Made by a program: the position numbers and the translations under genes. From Bradyrhizobium sp. CCH5-F6 (GTDB lineage Bacteria > Pseudomonadota > Alphaproteobacteria > Rhizobiales > Xanthobacteraceae), in contig NZ_LSIC01000023.1 of assembly GCF_001556045.1 (NCBI RefSeq), positions 1 through 30,701 of the forward strand: a stretch of DNA of 30,701 nucleotides. The letters run 5' to 3'. Shown here one piece after another: positions 24,348 through 30,701 of the stretch (its first letter is position 1; each line of letters starts with the position of its first letter). The notes beneath the pieces were generated by a model. It worked only from the letters and a program-made list of their open reading frames with translations, was not told where the DNA came from and made no database searches.

Positions 24348-24503
24348 TGGGAGTCAAACGGAGTTTGCGGTCAATTCGGCGGCAGGACGCGCTTTTGCTG
24401 GGCACCCGGTTTTTGTGCGCACTCGGCTTTTGCCGGGCGCTTCACCATGCAAGAGAGAGACCGCTTCGGCCGGATGAGTCGAAAAGGGAAGTCGGAAGGT
24501 CAG

Positions 24504-25187
24504 ATGAAACAGCCTCTGAAGCATCGCACCCTGTCGGCTGCGATCGTCGACCAGCTCCGGCAGGCGATCCTCGACGGCACCTATCCGGCGGGATCGCAGT
24601 TGCGTCAGGATGCGCTTGGCGAGGCCTATGGCGTCAGTCGCATTCCCGTCCGCGAAGCGCTGTTCCAGCTCGAGGCCGAAGGCCTGGTGCGCATCGTGCC
24701 GCAGAAGGGCGCCATCGTCTCGGAGCTGTCACTGGACGAGATCAATGATGTTTTCGACCTGCGCTGCATCCTCGAGCCACGCCTGCTCGCGCAATCGGCG
24801 CCGCGCTTCAGCGCGGAGGATTTCGACGGGCTCGACGACATCCACAAGAGATTCGAGAAGGCGATCAAGGCGAGGAACGTCAGCGACTGGGGCCAGCTGA
24901 ACGCCGACTTCCACATGGCGCTCTACGTCCACGCGCCGCAGCCGCGCACGCGGGCGATCGTGTTGTCACTGCTCCAGACCAGCGACCGCTATACCCGCCT
25001 GCAGCTCTCCAATACAAAGGCGATGGGGACAGCGGAGAAGGAGCACGCCCATCTGATCGCGCTCTGCCGCGCGCAGAAGGTGGAGGAGGCCTGCCGCTTC
25101 CTGGAGCGGCACATCGAGGCCGTGCGGAAGGATCTGTTGCAGGTCGTTGCGAACGCGCCGCGGTCGCGGCGCAAGGAGAAATCGTAG
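24504..25187 (+). CDS. GntR-family regulator (FCD type)
   Basis: A 227-residue repressor. The N-terminal winged helix is typical: LSAAIVDQLRQAILDGTYPA, then GEAYGVSRIPVREALFQLEA and EGLVRIVPQKGAIVSEL. The C-terminal FCD domain has the metal-site histidines in ADFHMALYVH, EKEHAHLIAL and LERHIEAV, and the opening RCILEPRLLAQSAP. FCD regulators sense small organic acids. ATG 24504 was chosen because GGAAGG lies about 5 nt upstream; ATGs at 24447 and 24474 are in frame. It is divergent from the TRAP-dapA unit and likely represses it and itself through the palindrome at 24327-24347, released by the transported substrate. Its stop lies inside a REP-like hairpin. Confidence 0.92.
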   Translation: MKQPLKHRTLSAAIVDQLRQAILDGTYPAGSQLRQDALGEAYGVSRIPVREALFQLEAEGLVRIVPQKGAIVSELSLDEINDVFDLRCILEPRLLAQSAPRFSAEDFDGLDDIHKRFEKAIKARNVSDWGQLNADFHMALYVHAPQPRTRAIVLSLLQTSDRYTRLQLSNTKAMGTAEKEHAHLIALCRAQKVEEACRFLERHIEAVRKDLLQVVANAPRSRRKEKS

Positions 25188-25243
25188 GGGGGTTACGCCC
25201 GGCGACTGCGCTTCGCGCAGCCGCAGGTCTAACCCGCCCTACG
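25183..25243. repeat. REP-like long hairpin element, copy 2
   Basis: CGTAGGGGGGTTA (25183-25195) pairs with TAACCCGCCCTACG (25230-25243), with an inner CTGCGC-ttc-GCGCAG stem. The right arm (25223-25243) matches 20 of 21 nt of copy 1. The left arm overlaps the gntR stop codon (25185-25187). It lies between convergent gntR and dctM of system 2 and may terminate both. Confidence 0.8.
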
Positions 25244-25259
25244 GCAGTTGCGATTGCCG

Positions 25260-26618
25260 CTACCTGCTTCCGTCCGGCCCCATCACCAGATCCGGCAGCC
25301 CGGTCGAGATGCCCGGGAAGAAGCACAGCAGCAGCACGGCGAGCATCATCAACAGCACGAAGGGCAGGGTGCCCCAGATCACCTCGCTGAGCGGAATGTC
25401 CGGTGCGACGTTGCGGATGACGAAGATGTTGAGGCCGACAGGGGGATGGATCAGCCCCATCTCCATCACGATGGTCATGACCACGCCGAACCAGATGATG
25501 TCGAAATTGGCGGCGCGTAACGGCGGCAGGATGATCGGCGCCGTCATCAGGATGATCGAGACTGGCGGCAGGAAGAAGCCCAGCACGACGACCATGACGA
25601 GGATCGCGAACAGCAGCTCCCAGCGCGGCAGGTGCATGGCGACGATGGATTCGGCGACCGATTGCGAGATGTGCAGATAGCTCATCACGTAGGAGTAGAG
25701 CAGCGACATGCCGATGATCATCATCAGCATGGTCGATTCCCGGATCGTCGACTTCATGATCGGAGCGAGGTCGCTCGGCCGCCACACGCTGTAGATCGCG
25801 GCAATCAGCGCCAGCGCGAGCAGGCCGCCGAGGCCGGCCGTCTCCGACGGCGTGGCGTAGCCGCCATAGAGCGCGACCATGACGCCGGTCAGCAGCAGCA
25901 CGAACGGGATCACCCGCGGCAGCACGCTGAAGCGTTCGGCGAGCGTGTACTCGTCACGATGCAGGATCGGAGCCTCCGGTCCGCCATTCTTGTAAGCCGC
26001 TTCGGCGGCGGCATATTCCTGTCGGAAGCGAACGACGGCATAGGCGCCGAACAGGAAGACCAGCAGCAGGCCGGGACCGATGCCGGCGAGGAACAGCCGC
26101 CCAAGCGACTTCTCGGCGGCGACCGCGAACAGGATCATCGTGATCGAGGGCGGCAGCAGGATGCCGAGCGTGCCGCCTGCCGCGATGATGCCGGCGGCGA
26201 AGCCGCCGGAATAGCCGCGCTTGCGCATCTCGGGGATGCCGGCCGAGCCGATCGCCGAGCAGGTCGCTGGGCTTGAGCCCGCCATGGCCGCGAACAGCGC
26301 ACAGGCGAACACGTTGGCGACGCCGAGGCCGCCGGGCACGCGGTGCAGCCAGGCATGCAGCGCCAGATAGAGATCCTGGCCGGCGCGGGACTTGCCGATC
26401 GCGGCGCCCTTCAGGATGAAGAGTGGGATCGACAGCAGCGTGATCGAGGCCATTTCCTCGTAGACGTTCTGCGTCACCGTATCGAGCGACGCGGCAGGCA
26501 TATAGATCGCCATGAACGCGACCGCGACCGCGCCGAGCGCGAATGCAATCGGCATGCCCGAAAACATCACGAGCAGCGTCACGATCCCATAAGCGAGGCC
26601 GATACCGAAGACGCTCAT
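25260..26618 (-). CDS. TRAP large permease (DctM), system 2
   Basis: A complete 452-residue permease with about 12 helices. It starts MSVFGIGLAYGIVTLLVMFS and contains LLSIPLFILKGAAIGKSRAG, SSPATCSAIGSAGIPEMRKR, GIIAAGGTLGILLPPSITMI and the C-terminal LPPVSIILMTAPIILPPLRA. Unlike the canonical form, a charged loop of about 35 residues lies mid-protein (RQEYAAAEAAYKNGG). It imports an organic anion with sodium using the DctP2 protein. The start overlaps the dctQ stop by 4 nt (ATGA), which implies coupled translation; the longer open frame is not DctM-like. Being intact, it contrasts with the broken dctM of system 1. Confidence 0.93.
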   Translation of the reverse strand: MSVFGIGLAYGIVTLLVMFSGMPIAFALGAVAVAFMAIYMPAASLDTVTQNVYEEMASITLLSIPLFILKGAAIGKSRAGQDLYLALHAWLHRVPGGLGVANVFACALFAAMAGSSPATCSAIGSAGIPEMRKRGYSGGFAAGIIAAGGTLGILLPPSITMILFAVAAEKSLGRLFLAGIGPGLLLVFLFGAYAVVRFRQEYAAAEAAYKNGGPEAPILHRDEYTLAERFSVLPRVIPFVLLLTGVMVALYGGYATPSETAGLGGLLALALIAAIYSVWRPSDLAPIMKSTIRESTMLMMIIGMSLLYSYVMSYLHISQSVAESIVAMHLPRWELLFAILVMVVVLGFFLPPVSIILMTAPIILPPLRAANFDIIWFGVVMTIVMEMGLIHPPVGLNIFVIRNVAPDIPLSEVIWGTLPFVLLMMLAVLLLCFFPGISTGLPDLVMGPDGSR

Positions 26619-27169
26619 GGCCGCCGGGCTCCGGTGAAAGGCAGCGCAAGCTGCACGAGGATCTGGATGCAGAGCAGGCTCATGCCGAGCGCCATCAGCG
26701 TATAGGGAATGGCGAGCGGCGGCGACCACATCGAGTTCGAGACCTGGCCATCGACATAGGCCTCGTGCGCCAGCGTCCAGGATTTCCAGGTGAAGAAAGC
26801 GCAGAACAGAAAGGTGGCGGCGTCGACCAGCCAGAGCCTGATCCGGTTCGCGAGCGGCGAGAGCAGGCCGACAAAGGCCTCGATGCCGATATGGCCGCGG
26901 TTCTGCTGCACATAGGCCGCCGTCATGAAGGTGGCGCCGACCAGCAGAAACACGGCCGCCTCGTCCTGCCAGTAATTGGCGGCCTTGTAGAGAGCGCGGC
27001 TGAGCACGCTGTAGCTCAGGATGGCACAGGCCGCGACCAGCGCGATCGCGGCGAACACGACGATGATGCTGTGGAGGACGGCGAGACCACGATCGATCGT
27101 CGCCGCAAGGCCGGTCCCTGCGGCAGCGCTCGATGGGGCGTCACGATCCGGAAGCGGACCGTGGCTCAT
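26615..27169 (-). CDS. TRAP small permease (DctQ), system 2
   Basis: A 184-residue protein with four helices: SIIVVFAAIALVAACAILSY, AAVFLLVGATFMTAAYV, WLVDAATFLFCAFFTWKSW and IPYTLMALGMSLLCIQILVQ. The family stretch after helix 1 is NYWQDEAAVFLLVGATFMTA. The start is ATG 27169, which overlaps the stop of the upstream dctP by 4 nt (ATGA); the extra upstream 32 residues belong to the dctP reading in another frame. Its product bridges DctM in the membrane. This order, P-Q-M with 4-nt overlaps, shows a tight operon. Confidence 0.92.
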   Translation of the reverse strand: MSHGPLPDRDAPSSAAAGTGLAATIDRGLAVLHSIIVVFAAIALVAACAILSYSVLSRALYKAANYWQDEAAVFLLVGATFMTAAYVQQNRGHIGIEAFVGLLSPLANRIRLWLVDAATFLFCAFFTWKSWTLAHEAYVDGQVSNSMWSPPLAIPYTLMALGMSLLCIQILVQLALPFTGARRP

Positions 27170-28188
27170 GCCGCAACGTCGATGGCGAGCTTGAGCAGGT
27201 TCGCAGCGGTCGCGGTCTTGCCGCTGTAGTCCTTCCAGGCGGTGTCGCGGGCGATGTCGCGCCACTTGCCGACGGTCGCGGCGTCGAGCGGAGAGACCTT
27301 GGCGCCGGCCTTCTCATAGACCTTGGCGACCTCGATGTCGTCGTCCTGCGCGCCCTTGCGGCCGAAGGCCTCGAGCTCGGTGCCGACCGCGAGCAGGATA
27401 TCCTGGTGGTTCTTCGGCAGCTTGTCGAAGATCGCCTTCGACATCATCAGCGGCTCGAGCATGAACCAGTAGGACGTTCCGGCGCCTGACGTCAGCGATT
27501 TGGCGACCTCTTCGAGGCGGAACGAGATCAGGCTGGTCGAGGAGGTGATGCCGGCATCGCAGGCGCCGGTCTGCATCGCCGCGTAGATTTCGTTCGACGG
27601 CACCGACAGCACCGAGGCGCCCGCGGTCTGAAGCACCATGTCCATCTCGCGCGAGCCGCCGCGCACCTTCATGCCCTTGGCATCCTCGGGCGCGACGATC
27701 GGCTTGGAGCGGCTGGCGACGCCGCCGGCCTGCCAGACCCAGGTGAGCAGGATGATGCCCTTGTCGGCAAGGAAATCGGTCAGCGCCTTGCCGACCGGCT
27801 CCTTCTTCCAGCGCAGGCCCTGGTCGTAGGTGGTCACGAGGCCCGGCATCAGGCCGATATTGGTTTCCGGCACCTCGCCGCCGGCATAGGGCATCGGATA
27901 GAGGCTGATGTCGAGCGCGCCCTTGCGCATCGCGGAGAACTGCGCGTTGGTCTTGATCAGCGAGGAGTTCGGGTAGATCTCGGCAGCGATGTCGCCATTG
28001 CTGCGCTTGGCGACCTCGGCGGCGAACATGCGGCAGAGCCGGTCGCGGAAATCGCCCTTGTCGATGGTGCCGCCCGGGAACTGGTGCGAGATCTTCAGCG
28101 TGGTCGCGGCCTGCGCGGTGCCGGTGCCGAAGCGAAGGATGGCGGGTGCCGCGACAGCGGTCGCGAGCAGATGGCGGCGCGTGAGCAT
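27166..28188 (-). CDS. TRAP transporter solute-binding protein (DctP family), system 2
   Basis: A 340-residue periplasmic binding protein. The signal peptide MLTRRHLLATAVAAPAILRF carries twin arginines and ends near GTAQA (residue 27). Family signatures: LKISHQFPGGTIDKGDFRDR near the mature N-terminus, FSAMRKGALDISLYPMPYAG, and GMKVRGGSREMDMVLQTAGA, whose Arg should contact the substrate carboxylate. The start ATG 28188 has GAGGAAA upstream; the longer open frame is not signal-like. It shares little obvious identity with the system 1 binding protein, so the substrates probably differ. The first gene of dctP-dctQ-dctM system 2; no dedicated regulator is adjacent. Confidence 0.92.
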   Translation of the reverse strand: MLTRRHLLATAVAAPAILRFGTGTAQAATTLKISHQFPGGTIDKGDFRDRLCRMFAAEVAKRSNGDIAAEIYPNSSLIKTNAQFSAMRKGALDISLYPMPYAGGEVPETNIGLMPGLVTTYDQGLRWKKEPVGKALTDFLADKGIILLTWVWQAGGVASRSKPIVAPEDAKGMKVRGGSREMDMVLQTAGASVLSVPSNEIYAAMQTGACDAGITSSTSLISFRLEEVAKSLTSGAGTSYWFMLEPLMMSKAIFDKLPKNHQDILLAVGTELEAFGRKGAQDDDIEVAKVYEKAGAKVSPLDAATVGKWRDIARDTAWKDYSGKTATAANLLKLAIDVAA

Positions 28189-28498
28189 GATGGGATTTCC
28201 TCGGACGCTTCTTGTTTGCTTGGGTTGGGCTTGAGTCTGCGAGACCGGTCCGTAGGCCCATCCGAGCCGATCTTTCACCCGATAGTCTCTCATCTGATAG
28301 TTCGAGACCCAATGCCTCGGCAAGTGCCGGCCGTGCTGCGCTGCACACTTTCTGGTTGCGCGTGGGGATCACGTCGCACGACCGATAGGGCTCGCGGAAA
28401 TTTATCGGCGGGTGGCGTAACGACGCCGGCTGACGATTCGTCGAGATTGAATAGCGGCGTCCGTCGCTGACAACACCATCTCGAAGGGAAGATGAACC
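28189..28498. other. Divergent spacer upstream of TRAP system 2
   Basis: This 310-nt spacer separates dctP2 (minus) from the MXKDX gene (plus). It holds a direct repeat GATAGT (28281-28286 and 28296-28301), with GTCTC/GAGAC flanks, that could be an operator. No gene was found. Confidence 0.4.
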
Positions 28499-28744
28499 AT
28501 GACCACTCGCACCCGCATCGTGCTCGGCGTCTCGGCTGCCGCTCTCTCGCTCGGCCTCGCGTTTGCGCCGGCCGCTTTTGCTCAGGACAAGATGGGCAAG
28601 GACGATGGCATGATGAAAAAGGACACGATGTCCAAGGACGGCATGATGAAGAAGGACACCATGTCCAAGGACGACGGCATGAAGAAGGATCACATGTCGA
28701 AGGACGGCATGAAGAAGGACGACGGGATGATGAAGAAGAATTGA
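28499..28744 (+). CDS. Pentapeptide MXKDX repeat protein
   Basis: An 81-residue exported protein. The Sec signal (TRTRIVLGVSAAALSLGLAF, cleavage after AFA near residue 28) is followed by a mature part made only of repeats: MGKDD, MMKKD, TMSKD, MMKKD, TMSKDD, MKKD, HMSKD, MKKDD and MMKKN. The alternating Met, Lys and Asp residues give a highly charged, likely disordered periplasmic peptide. The family is recognised as MXKDX-repeat proteins; copper or other metal binding through methionines is plausible but unproven. GAAGGGAAG precedes the ATG. It is followed by a convergent DUF6481 gene. Confidence 0.9.
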   Translation: MTTRTRIVLGVSAAALSLGLAFAPAAFAQDKMGKDDGMMKKDTMSKDGMMKKDTMSKDDGMKKDHMSKDGMKKDDGMMKKN

Positions 28745-28824
28745 TCCTTCGCCGTCACGCGTGGCGCCCGTCTTCGGCGCCCGTGCATTCCCGCGGCGGC
28801 CTTTGGGGCCGCCTCCGGGGCTTT

Positions 28825-28844
28825 CGTTCAATTACAATTGAACG
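28825..28844. repeat. 20-nt palindrome between convergent genes
   Basis: CGTTCAATT-ac-AATTGAACG is perfect with 9-bp arms. A GC-rich stem (GGCGGCC-tttg-GGGCCGCC) precedes it at about 28795-28813. Together these may terminate the MXKDX gene and the DUF6481 gene, although no long T-tract follows. Confidence 0.45.
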
Positions 28845-28857
28845 TGACCAGCGCGCC

Positions 28858-29205
28858 TTACTTGCGCTTGGCCTTGCGGGCCGCGTAGCGGGCGTCGCGC
28901 TTGGCCTTCTGCTCGGCTTCGAGCGCCGCCAGCCGTTCGGCGGTTTCCTGGGCCTCGCGTGCGATCCGCTCGGCTTCGGCCGCCTTGGCTTCTTCCTCGC
29001 GGCGCTTCTGCTCGGCCTTCTCGGCTTCGCGCGCGGCCTTGGCCTCGGCGCGCTTGGCAGCGAGGGCCTCGCGCTCGGCGCGGCGAGCCGCAACGGCCGG
29101 ATCATCGGGACCCGGCTGCGACTTGAATTTGTTCAACAGATTCTTGCGAGCGTCCTGCGCTGCCTTTTGCCGGTCTGTGAAGCCGGGTTCCCTGAATCCA
29201 CTCAT
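28858..29205 (-). CDS. DUF6481 coiled-coil protein
   Basis: A 115-residue protein that is almost entirely one charged helix. The N-terminus is conserved-looking (GFREPGFTDRQKAAQDARKN), then KFKSQPGPDDPAVAARRAER, followed by a long Ala/Glu/Lys/Arg helix (about residues 40-112) with coiled-coil spacing and a basic end (RYAARKAKRK). It has no signal peptide or membrane segment. The family DUF6481 (assigned from memory of the pattern) has no known function; the basic coiled coil could bind nucleic acid or self-associate. AAGG lies about 8 nt before the ATG. It is convergent with the MXKDX gene. Confidence 0.8.
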   Translation of the reverse strand: MSGFREPGFTDRQKAAQDARKNLLNKFKSQPGPDDPAVAARRAEREALAAKRAEAKAAREAEKAEQKRREEEAKAAEAERIAREAQETAERLAALEAEQKAKRDARYAARKAKRK

Positions 29206-29471
29206 CGACGAGCCTTGTCTTCCTCGCTTTCGATCCTACATCGCTGCCTGTTGGTAAGTCGGCTGGGCATAGCAGGCGCCACGCGACGCAGAAGCGTGTA
29301 CATCGGCGCGCGTCGCGAAGCCACCTATATTCGCAGCCGATCAGGTCGACGACAAATCGCCCACCCCGACGATCTCTCGTAGCCCGGAAAAACTGCCGAA
29401 TTGTGATGTCCCTCATAAGGGAGCACGAGGGCGACGCCTAGCGTCCCCCCGATACGAGACGGAGTACGGGC

Positions 29472-29708
29472 ATGATGATCTCAAAACCAAGTCTGAAGGC
29501 GCTCGCAATCGCTTTCGCCCTCGCAGGCGTGGCCGGGGCCGCGCTGCTGCTCGCTCGTCCGCAGCCCGTTGAAAGTGCCGTGTTGGGCGCGGATTGGGAA
29601 TGCACCCAGACCGCATTCGTGCTGACGAGCTGCGCGCCGCGGGTCCAGCAGGCCATTCCAGCGGTCGAAACCTCGCGCAAGGATGCGATTCCGCCGACCC
29701 GAGGCTGA
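29472..29708 (+). CDS. Small exported or anchored hypothetical protein (78 aa)
   Basis: The N-terminus has a hydrophobic segment (LKALAIAFALAGVAGAALLL, about residues 8-27) preceded by basic residues, so the remainder should be periplasmic. The outer part has two cysteines (WECTQT and SCAPRV) that may form a disulfide, and ends SRKDAIPPTRG. GGAG lies about 8 nt before the ATG, a clear ribosome site. I do not recognise the family. It is followed by another small membrane protein in the same direction. Confidence 0.7.
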   Translation: MMISKPSLKALAIAFALAGVAGAALLLARPQPVESAVLGADWECTQTAFVLTSCAPRVQQAIPAVETSRKDAIPPTRG

Positions 29709-29780
29709 ATTGGACGGGCTGATCGGGATGTGACGCGACGCCGCAGAGGTGATAAAAGCCGGCTCGTCAGTGCGACCGCC

Positions 29781-30017
29781 ATGTCGAAGCCAGAAACCAG
29801 ATCCGAACCCGGCGAGGGGCCCAATCCTCGACCGAACCGTCAGCCCAATCGGCAGTCCGGTGACAACCGCCGGGGCGCAATCGCCGGATTGATCATTGCG
29901 ATCGTGATCCTGGCCGTCGGCTGGTGGCTCACGCGGAATCTCACGGCAGCCAGCAAGATGCAGGACTGCCTGATGTCCGGGCGAAGCAACTGCAACGTGA
30001 TCGAGCCGGTTCGCTAG
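29781..30017 (+). CDS. Small single-helix membrane protein (78 aa)
   Basis: The protein has a polar, Pro/Asn/Arg-rich N-terminal stretch (MSKPETRSEPGEGPNPRPNR), a transmembrane helix at about residues 33-50 (AIAGLIIAIVILAVGWWL), and a short periplasmic tail with two cysteines (MQDCLMSGRSNCNVIEPVR). The two-Cys tail and the Trp pair at the membrane edge are the only features. ATG 29781 is preferred; GTG 29730 is in frame but would add 17 Arg-rich residues. It has no strong ribosome site. Unrecognised, small membrane protein of the kind frequent in Bradyrhizobium. Confidence 0.6.
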   Translation: MSKPETRSEPGEGPNPRPNRQPNRQSGDNRRGAIAGLIIAIVILAVGWWLTRNLTAASKMQDCLMSGRSNCNVIEPVR

Positions 30018-30195
30018 GCGCGCTCCGGCGTGCCCCGCAGGGCCGAAAAAATGCCGTGATCTTAATCATTTGTAACGGGACTTAGCCGATCAAGCAGGGC
30101 AGTTGTTTCGGCCGGCATCAGCTCGGAGCGCGGCGATTCGCCGATCGCGCCCGGGACCACGGCCATCGAGAGAAGAGAGCAGGGGGCGAGCACGC

Positions 30196-30701
30196 ATGAG
30201 TGCGTCCAAGCGCATGAAAATTGTCATTCCCGTGGTTTCGGCCATGTCGCTGCTCGCGCTGTCGGCGCAGGCGCAAGACGCCAGACCGCCGAGAGATGCC
30301 GGCCAGCCGTCGGCCGGGCCAGCTGCAGGCGCGCCGCCTCAGGCCAATCAGAACATGCGCAAGGGCCCTCCGCCCCAGCAGGCGGCCCGGCCCGCTCAGC
30401 CCGGCGGCCAGCCCCATGCGGGTCCTCGCGGGCACGATGCCGGCGGCCCCCCGCCGGGACGTCATGCGCGCGGTCCTGCCCCGGCGCGAGACTGGGGTGG
30501 ACACACTTATCGCGGCAATCGCGCCTGGGACGGCGGACGCTGGCGCCACGAAGTCCGCAACGGCCGCTCCGGCTGGTGGTGGGACGTCGGTGGCGTCTGG
30601 TATTACTATCCGCAACGAATGGCTGGTCCGCCCGCGTACATCTCGGAGGATTACATCGACGACGTGCCGGTCGCCTACGCTCCGCCGCCGGTCGCCTATG
30701 C
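30196..30701 (+). CDS. Secreted Pro/Gly-rich protein, incomplete at window edge
   Basis: The open frame runs off the right edge after 168 codons. A signal peptide (MKIVIPVVSAMSLLALSAQA, cleavage before QDARPP) is followed by a Pro/Gln/Gly/Ala-rich low-complexity region, then a Trp/Tyr-rich segment (RGNRAWDGGRWRHEVRNGRS, WWWDVGGVWYYYPQRM). The start is ATG 30196 (GGGGGCGAG upstream) or the in-frame ATG at 30214. The WYYYP pattern is common in exported proteins of unknown function in this group; a cell-wall or surface role is only a guess. The C-terminus is not in the window. Confidence 0.75.
   Translation, partial: MSASKRMKIVIPVVSAMSLLALSAQAQDARPPRDAGQPSAGPAAGAPPQANQNMRKGPPPQQAARPAQPGGQPHAGPRGHDAGGPPPGRHARGPAPARDWGGHTYRGNRAWDGGRWRHEVRNGRSGWWWDVGGVWYYYPQRMAGPPAYISEDYIDDVPVAYAPPPVAY

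Noticed and set aside
28399..28425. EcfG-type stress promoter before the MXKDX gene
   Set aside because: GGAAAT and CGTAAC are present, but the -35 core and spacing differ from the GGAAC-N16/17-GTT consensus.

Overview
The window looks like a chromosomal stretch of a Bradyrhizobium-type alphaproteobacterium. The evidence is high GC with strong G/C third positions, a DUF3551 protein, an NDUFS4-like complex I protein, an OpgC glucan-modifying enzyme, many tiny secreted or single-helix proteins, TRAP transporters, and GTAGGGTGGGTTAG-type hairpin repeats. I made no database search; family names come from reading the translations.

Layout. 1-4.7 kb: a patchwork of very small genes (several under 60 codons), an HU-type nucleoid protein, and gene-poor DNA with strong hairpins, a possible small RNA and a 33-nt direct repeat. 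4.7-7.1 kb: a sirtuin deacylase, a double cold-shock-domain protein, a secreted DUF192 protein and tRNA-Pro(UGG). 7.1-10.4 kb: a gene-poor stretch after the tRNA with two small genes, an eRF1-like protein, OpgC, and the NDUFS4-like protein. 10.6-13.4 kb: a TetR repressor and the DMT-type exporter it probably controls, with matching operators in front of both genes; an Lrp/AsnC regulator; a DUF3551 protein. 13.4-20.3 kb: an AraC-type regulator divergent from a leucine/isovalerate operon (isovaleryl-CoA dehydrogenase, both methylcrotonyl-CoA carboxylase subunits, HMG-CoA lyase). 20.3-28.2 kb: two TRAP transport systems. The first lies with a DapA-family lyase and a divergent GntR repressor, and its large permease gene is broken. 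The second is an overlapping dctP-dctQ-dctM operon. 28.5-30.7 kb: small secreted proteins, including a MXKDX-repeat protein, a DUF6481 coiled-coil protein, and an incomplete Pro/Gly-rich secreted protein at the right edge.

How the genes work together. The leucine operon would convert isovaleryl-CoA to acetyl-CoA and acetoacetate, except that the methylglutaconyl-CoA hydratase step is not encoded here. The GntR-TRAP-DapA block looks like uptake plus first catabolic step for a carboxylic acid, repressed from a clear palindrome in the divergent promoter. TetR and the DMT exporter form a self-contained efflux switch.

The most unusual sequence event is in the first TRAP large permease (dctM). A 38-nt perfect inverted copy of the gene's own sequence replaces conserved codons and shifts the frame, which is the signature of a local template-switch mutation or of an assembly chimera. 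Two related long-hairpin elements sit directly at the stop codons of the HMG-CoA lyase and gntR genes and bracket the whole GntR-TRAP-DapA block. I found no CRISPR array, no complete insertion sequence, no prophage and no recognisable defence system.
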